From positions 1 through 53,321 of the forward strand of contig DATEHQ010000003.1 of assembly GCA_035279525.1 (NCBI GenBank): 53,321 nt of DNA, in the 5' to 3' direction. The translations under genes were made by a program, and so were the position numbers. Under the pieces are notes generated by a model. The model saw only the letters and a program-made list of their open reading frames with translations, had not been told where the DNA came from and ran no database searches. This stretch comes from DATEHQ01 sp035279525 (GTDB taxonomy: Bacteria; Chloroflexota; Dormibacteria; Dormibacterales; Dormibacteraceae). Below are positions 49,639 to 53,321 of this stretch, one piece after another (position 1 is the stretch's first letter; each line of letters opens with the position of its first letter).

Positions 49639-50792
49639 GCGGCTTCGCCCTCGGCCGCCAACCATTGCCTGAGGGTCGGCACGAGGTCGGGCGGGAGCCC
49701 TGCCGACTGCGCATCGTCGGCCACCATCCCGGTCGCATTGACGAGCAGCGCGTGACCGGTCGGGACCAGGTGCACGGTGAAGTTGGATTTGCGCAGGGCG
49801 GTCAGGACTTCGACGCAGATCGTCGTGGGCACCGTGCGGTCGTTGGTGCCGAGGACCCACAGCGCCGGCGCCGTCATCGCGTGGAGCGCCGCGGCGGGAT
49901 CGTAGCCTCCGCTCGCGCCGCGGACGTCCGCCTGCATCTGCTCGCTCGACTCGCTCGGCGCAGTGGTGCCCCCGCTCGTGAAGCCCGCCCACAGGTCGGT
50001 CTGGTCGACCGTCGTCGCGGGGGCGGACACGAGGACGGCGAACGCTCCGCCGCCGTGGCGCGTGATCGCGAGCGGCACCGTCCAGCCGCCCTGGCTGCCG
50101 CCGTGAAATCCCACCCGCGCCGGATCCATGCCGGGTTGACGGGCGAGGAAGTCGCGCGCGGCCGCGGCGTCGGCGGCGTAGGCGTCGATGGCGCCCGGCG
50201 TCAGCGAGTCACCCGGATATGTGCCGCTCGATTCGCCCACGCCGCGCTTGTCATACGTGAGCACGGCGAACCCGAGGCGGGCGTAGATGCCCACCCAGAC
50301 GTCGTAGAAGTGACGCTCGCCGCGCTCGGAGCCGTGCACGATGACGATGCCGGGGTGAGGACCGGCGGCGAGCGGCATCGTCAGTGCCCCCGCGAGCGTC
50401 GCGCCGCCGGCCGGGATCGTCACGCTCGCCTCCGGATACGCGACCCGCTGCCATTTGGTGACCTGCCCATCCTCCGAGATTGTCAATCTCTGACCGGTGA
50501 AGGTCAGTGCGGCGAACGTCGGGCTCGGCTCGAGAAATCGCGGACCGATCGTGAAACGCCCGGCGTTGGAGGTCGTGTAGATCGTGCGATAGGCCGCGGT
50601 CTTCATGTCGAAGAACCAGCCCAGCCGCGCGATGACGACGAAGTCACCGGACGCATCGCCGTAGCTGCCGTAGTAAGGCATGAGCTGCTGGACGCTTGCC
50701 GGCGCGGGCGCGGCAGGAGACGGCGATGGGGAAGAGGCAGGTTCGCATGCGGCCAAAAGAGCTGCGATGAGCGCCACGAACCCCAGGCGCAT
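49635..50792 (-). CDS. Lipoprotein alpha/beta hydrolase
   Basis: 385 residues from ATG 50792. A lipoprotein signal (LGFVALIAALLAAC) with lipobox LLAAC implies anchoring outside the membrane. An N-terminal beta-rich domain is followed by an alpha/beta hydrolase fold: oxyanion region VIVHGSERGER, nucleophile elbow GFHGGSQGG, acid LGTNDRTVP and His in PTGHALL. It is probably an esterase or peptidase. The chosen start has TATCGT exactly 6 nt upstream, supporting leaderless expression over a longer N-terminus. Confidence 0.9.
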   Translation of the reverse strand: MRLGFVALIAALLAACEPASSPSPSPAAPAPASVQQLMPYYGSYGDASGDFVVIARLGWFFDMKTAAYRTIYTTSNAGRFTIGPRFLEPSPTFAALTFTGQRLTISEDGQVTKWQRVAYPEASVTIPAGGATLAGALTMPLAAGPHPGIVIVHGSERGERHFYDVWVGIYARLGFAVLTYDKRGVGESSGTYPGDSLTPGAIDAYAADAAAARDFLARQPGMDPARVGFHGGSQGGWTVPLAITRHGGGAFAVLVSAPATTVDQTDLWAGFTSGGTTAPSESSEQMQADVRGASGGYDPAAALHAMTAPALWVLGTNDRTVPTTICVEVLTALRKSNFTVHLVPTGHALLVNATGMVADDAQSAGLPPDLVPTLRQWLAAEGEAA

Positions 50793-50798
50793 CGGCCG

Positions 50799-50850
50799 AC
50801 GATAGCACGGACCCGTGGTAGTTGCCACGACTCCGTGTGATCGATATAGT
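50799..50850. promoter_or_regulatory. Back-to-back promoters sharing a -35 region
   Basis: Rightward: TTGCCA (50822-50827), 17-bp spacer, TATAGT (50845-50850), 10 nt before GTG 50861. Leftward: the same -35 read as TGGCAA, a 17-bp spacer, TATCGT (50804-50799), 6 nt before ATG 50792. A regulator bound at the shared -35 would affect both genes. Confidence 0.6.
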
Positions 50851-50860
50851 CGCGGCATCA

Positions 50861-51331
50861 GTGCCGAGAGCTGACATCTCGCTCCTGTTCGACTTCTTCG
50901 TCACTTCCCAACGCCTGCGGCGCCATCTCACCGACGCGCTGGCCGAAGCGGGCATGCGCCCAGACGAGTACGCGGTCTACAGCCTGCTTCTGGACGAGGG
51001 GCCGCTGACCGCGTCGCAGATGGCGGAGATGCTCGGCATGCCGCTGACGACGCTGCTCGACTACGTGAAGGCCCTCGACCGAGCCGGCCACCTGGTCAGG
51101 ACGTCGCACCCCTTCGACGGGCGGGCGGTCGAGCTGAGCCTCAGCCGGTCCGGGCTCGCCGCGCAGCGGCGCGCAAACCGGCACTGGGAGGTGGCGCGGA
51201 AGGGAATCGAGCACGGCCTCGACGTGCCACTGGATCAAGTCAGGCGCTCGCTCCACGCTCTCGACGAATCGGCGCGCCGCGCCATGGTTCGGCAGCGGCG
51301 AGCGCAGGTTTCACGCAGCTCCCGAGGCTAA
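50861..51331 (+). CDS. MarR-family transcriptional regulator
   Basis: 156 residues from GTG 50861. The winged HTH is clear (GPLTASQMAEMLGMPLTTLL, YVKALDRAGHLVRTSHPFDG) inside a MarR-type helical fold. The further TTG at 50822 lies in the -35 box and is rejected. With a divergent hydrolase/SRPBCC operon and a shared promoter region, it likely controls those genes in response to their substrate. Its 3' end overlaps the DinB gene by 4 bp. Confidence 0.9.
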   Translation: MPRADISLLFDFFVTSQRLRRHLTDALAEAGMRPDEYAVYSLLLDEGPLTASQMAEMLGMPLTTLLDYVKALDRAGHLVRTSHPFDGRAVELSLSRSGLAAQRRANRHWEVARKGIEHGLDVPLDQVRRSLHALDESARRAMVRQRRAQVSRSSRG

Positions 51332-51804
51332 CCGCCCACCGCCTCGCGGATGCTCTGGAGGTGCCGCTGCGGGTGGCGGATCGACTGCCGGACGATGAAC
51401 GCGAGGTCCTGGTCGCCAAGCCAGCCGAACTTCTGCGTGAGGTTCATTTGCTCGTCGCTCAGCCCGCGCAGAAACTTCGACGCGCGCGCCGTGGTCTCCC
51501 GCAGCGCCTGCAGGGTCTCCTCGCGTGGACGGCTGCGCGCCTCGCGCGCGTGGGCGGCGTTCTCCGAGTCGATGATCCCGGGGTCGACCTCGACCGCGCG
51601 GCCGCGGAGAAACGAGGTCGCCCACGCGACGCCCTGGTCGTTGCCGGCGGCAATGTGGTCGAACAGCACGCCGACCGTGCGCTCCTCGGCGATCACCCGG
51701 ATGCGCCACTGGCCGTCGTCGCACGACTCGGCCAGCTGGATGACGCCGGCCAGCACCGCGTCGAACTCGCCGGCCAGCTGCGCGGCCCCTCCCGTCACCT
51801 TCAT
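51328..51804 (-). CDS. DinB-like four-helix protein
   Basis: 158 residues from ATG 51804 (ATGA overlap with DUF1272). The helical layout with metal-ligand-like His in VGVLFDHIAAGNDQGV and SIRHPQRHLQSI fits DinB/YfiT-type metal-dependent transferases. Some relatives are thiol transferases (bacillithiol or mycothiol); the activity here is unknown. Confidence 0.82.
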   Translation of the reverse strand: MKVTGGAAQLAGEFDAVLAGVIQLAESCDDGQWRIRVIAEERTVGVLFDHIAAGNDQGVAWATSFLRGRAVEVDPGIIDSENAAHAREARSRPREETLQALRETTARASKFLRGLSDEQMNLTQKFGWLGDQDLAFIVRQSIRHPQRHLQSIREAVGG

Positions 51805-51998
51805 GCCGTCCTGCACGCCGCGACCGTACGCCGCGGGCGGCGCAACAGCTCCCCTCCGCAGTTCTTGCACCGCCGCTCGAGGTCCTCGTAGCAGCCGGAG
51901 CAGTACGTGCACTCGTAGCTGCAGATGTAGGCGACGTCTTCGTCGCGCAGTCGCATGCCGCATCGCTCGCACGTGGCGCGCATCTCCAGGCCGGTCAT
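51801..51998 (-). CDS. DUF1272 zinc-binding protein
   Basis: 65 residues. Four CxxC-type pairs (CERCGM, CSYEC, YCSGC, CKNCGGEL) and GGELLRRPRR match DUF1272, a small zinc-ribbon family of unknown function. It is coupled to the DinB-like gene by an ATGA overlap. Confidence 0.9.
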   Translation of the reverse strand: MTGLEMRATCERCGMRLRDEDVAYICSYECTYCSGCYEDLERRCKNCGGELLRRPRRTVAACRTA

Positions 51999-52008
51999 CG
52001 GGGTCCGC

Positions 52009-52923
52009 TCACTTGCGCATCCGCGGATCGAGGGCGTCCCGGAGCCCGTCGCCGATGAACGAGAAGGCGAGGAGCGTGAACCCGATGGCGAGCGCCGGAA
52101 AGACGACCGACGTCGGGTTGGCGTAGACGGCCTCGTAGCCGTCGTTGACCATCTGCCCCCAGGTGGGCGTGGGCGGCTGGATGCCGACGCCGAGGAAGCT
52201 CAGCGTCGCCTCGAGAAAGATCGCCTGCGGAATCCCGAACGTGAGCGTGACGATGATCGGCCCGAGAGAGTTGGGCAGGAGGTGGCGGAGGATGAGCTTG
52301 AGCGGCGGCGAGCCGACCGCGCGGGCGGCGTCGATGAACTCCTTCTCCTTGATGGCCAGCACCTGGCCGCGCACCAGCCTCGCGAGGTTGACCCAGTTGA
52401 CGAGCGCGATCGCCCCGAAGATCGAGAGGAGGCTCGGACCGAACACCGAGACGAGCACGAGCACGAAGATCAGGTCGGGGAACGCGTACCAGACGTCGGT
52501 GAAGCGCATCAGGAGGTTGTCGGCGCGGCCGCCGAAGTAGCCGGCGGCCAGGCCGATGGCGAGGCCGATCGGCAGGATGATCGCCTGGACCAGGATCCCG
52601 ACCGACAACGAGATGCGGCTGCCGAAGACGAGGCGCGCCAGGGTGTCGCGGCCGAGGCCGTCCGAGCCGAGTGGATGCCCTGCCTGTCCGGGCCCGACCT
52701 CGATGTTCGCGACGTCCAGCTCGAGGGGATCGCGGACGAGCCCGAGGTGCACGAGAAGCGGCGCCGAGATCGCGATCACGATCAGGAGCGCGATCAGGAG
52801 CAGGCCCGCCATCGCCACCCGGTTGCGGCGGAAGCGTTCCCAGGCGTCGCTCCAGAGCCCGACCTGCCGCTGCGCGACCTCCCAGTCGACCGGCTGCTGG
52901 ACCGCGTTTGCCGGTACCGCCAT
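52009..52923 (-). CDS. Dipeptide/oligopeptide ABC transporter permease (DppC/OppC type)
   Basis: 304 residues from ATG 52923. An N-terminal OppC_N segment (WERFRRNRVAMAGLLLIALL) is followed by a BPD permease domain with about five further helices and the EAA-loop KEFIDAARAVGSPPLKLILR. HPLGSDGLGRDTLARLVFG is a family hallmark. It pairs with the upstream DppB-like gene. The substrate may be a peptide, nickel or glutathione. Confidence 0.94.
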   Translation of the reverse strand: MAVPANAVQQPVDWEVAQRQVGLWSDAWERFRRNRVAMAGLLLIALLIVIAISAPLLVHLGLVRDPLELDVANIEVGPGQAGHPLGSDGLGRDTLARLVFGSRISLSVGILVQAIILPIGLAIGLAAGYFGGRADNLLMRFTDVWYAFPDLIFVLVLVSVFGPSLLSIFGAIALVNWVNLARLVRGQVLAIKEKEFIDAARAVGSPPLKLILRHLLPNSLGPIIVTLTFGIPQAIFLEATLSFLGVGIQPPTPTWGQMVNDGYEAVYANPTSVVFPALAIGFTLLAFSFIGDGLRDALDPRMRK

Positions 52924-53321
52924 CAGTCGACCTTGACCCGCGGGTCGATGAAGACGTACGCGATGTCCACGATCAGGTTCGCGAGCGCGATCACGACCGC
53001 GAAGAGGATCGTCGTGCCGAGGATCATCGGGTAATCCCGCGACGTCACCGCGACGACGAAGGCGCGACCGATGCCGGGGATGTTGAACACGGTCTCGACG
53101 ATCACCGAGCCCGTCACGAGGTAGGCGAACGTGGGCCCGAGCGTGGTGACCACCGGGATCAGCGAGTTCTTCAGCACGTGGCGAATCACGACCAGGCGTT
53201 GGGACAGGCCTTTGGCCCACGCGGTGCGGACGTAGTCCTGGCGCAGCGTCTCCAGCGTGCTGGCGCGCGTGAGCCTCGCGGTGTAGGCGATGGGGAGGAG
53301 GGCGAGCGTGACGACCGGCAT
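52923..53321 (-). CDS. Dipeptide/oligopeptide ABC transporter permease (DppB/OppB type), partial
   Basis: The C-terminal 132 residues of a DppB-like permease; the 5' part lies beyond the window. The EAA-loop QDYVRTAWAKGLSQRLVVIR and the ending YVFIDPRVKVD are typical. It overlaps the DppC start by 1 bp (TGATG). Confidence 0.92.
   Translation of the reverse strand: MPVVTLALLPIAYTARLTRASTLETLRQDYVRTAWAKGLSQRLVVIRHVLKNSLIPVVTTLGPTFAYLVTGSVIVETVFNIPGIGRAFVVAVTSRDYPMILGTTILFAVVIALANLIVDIAYVFIDPRVKVD

Noticed and set aside
50822..50860. Longer MarR N-terminus from TTG 50822
   Set aside because: The TTG is the -35 box of a well-spaced promoter whose -10 lies downstream, so it cannot be in the transcript.

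Overview
The window is a compact, high-GC chromosomal segment from a bacterium with very short intergenic gaps. Stop/start overlaps (ATGA, GTGA, TTGA) are frequent, as are GTG and TTG starts. Gene content includes dnaG next to rpoD, a DUF222 HNH nuclease, a MoxR/DUF58/DUF4129 operon, DesK/DesR-type and DUF1272 genes, and many SRPBCC proteins. This suggests a soil-type Terrabacteria lineage (Dormibacterota/Chloroflexota-like or Actinomycetota-like). That placement is inference; no rRNA or other decisive marker is present.

Layout. 1-6.5 kb: the 3' end of ppdK; a leftward cassette of a 76-aa membrane peptide, an ABC ATPase, a small membrane protein, a large permease and an M50-like HETGH protease; then two LuxR-type regulators and a divergent DesK/DesR-like two-component system. 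6.5-7.9 kb: a lower-GC accessory patch of tandem units bounded by a 16-bp repeat resembling a tRNA-Ser 3' end, followed by three copies of a double-hairpin intergenic repeat. 8-14.6 kb: a MacB-like ABC pair, an SRPBCC gene broken or recoded by an in-frame TGA, and the DUF4129-MoxR-DUF58 operon. 14.6-19.8 kb: a glyoxalase-like gene with an AraC regulator, an HNH nuclease, and TetR with an MMPL exporter. 19.8-25.9 kb: dnaG, rpoD, a secreted propeller-like protein, a cytidylate-kinase-like protein and three small proteins. 25.9-34 kb: a secreted phosphoesterase behind a Pho-box-like repeat, LysR, GNAT, Nei, an aldo/keto reductase and glgX. 34-43 kb: a secreted two-repeat protein and a dense signalling block (GGDEF; Ala/Ser/Thr-rich surface protein; wHTH with a Cys cluster; Ser/Thr kinase-REC-HD-GYP fusion; hybrid kinase with two REC domains; free REC). 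43-49 kb: an SDR and an SRPBCC gene around an operator array, a flavin-type oxidase, a stand-alone cyclic-nucleotide-binding protein, a small NYN-nuclease island between perfect 18-bp direct repeats, and a cyclase-AAA-TPR protein. 49-53.3 kb: SRPBCC, lipoprotein hydrolase, MarR, DinB, DUF1272 and two Dpp/Opp-type permease genes, the last cut by the window edge.

Three signals stand out. First, a TANNNT-like -10 box lies exactly 6 nt before the start codon of at least eight genes, pointing to leaderless transcription. Second, the NYN island appears to have duplicated the 3' end of the upstream gene. Third, the ABC/M50/peptide cassette resembles peptide-export systems but lacks a recognisable maturase.
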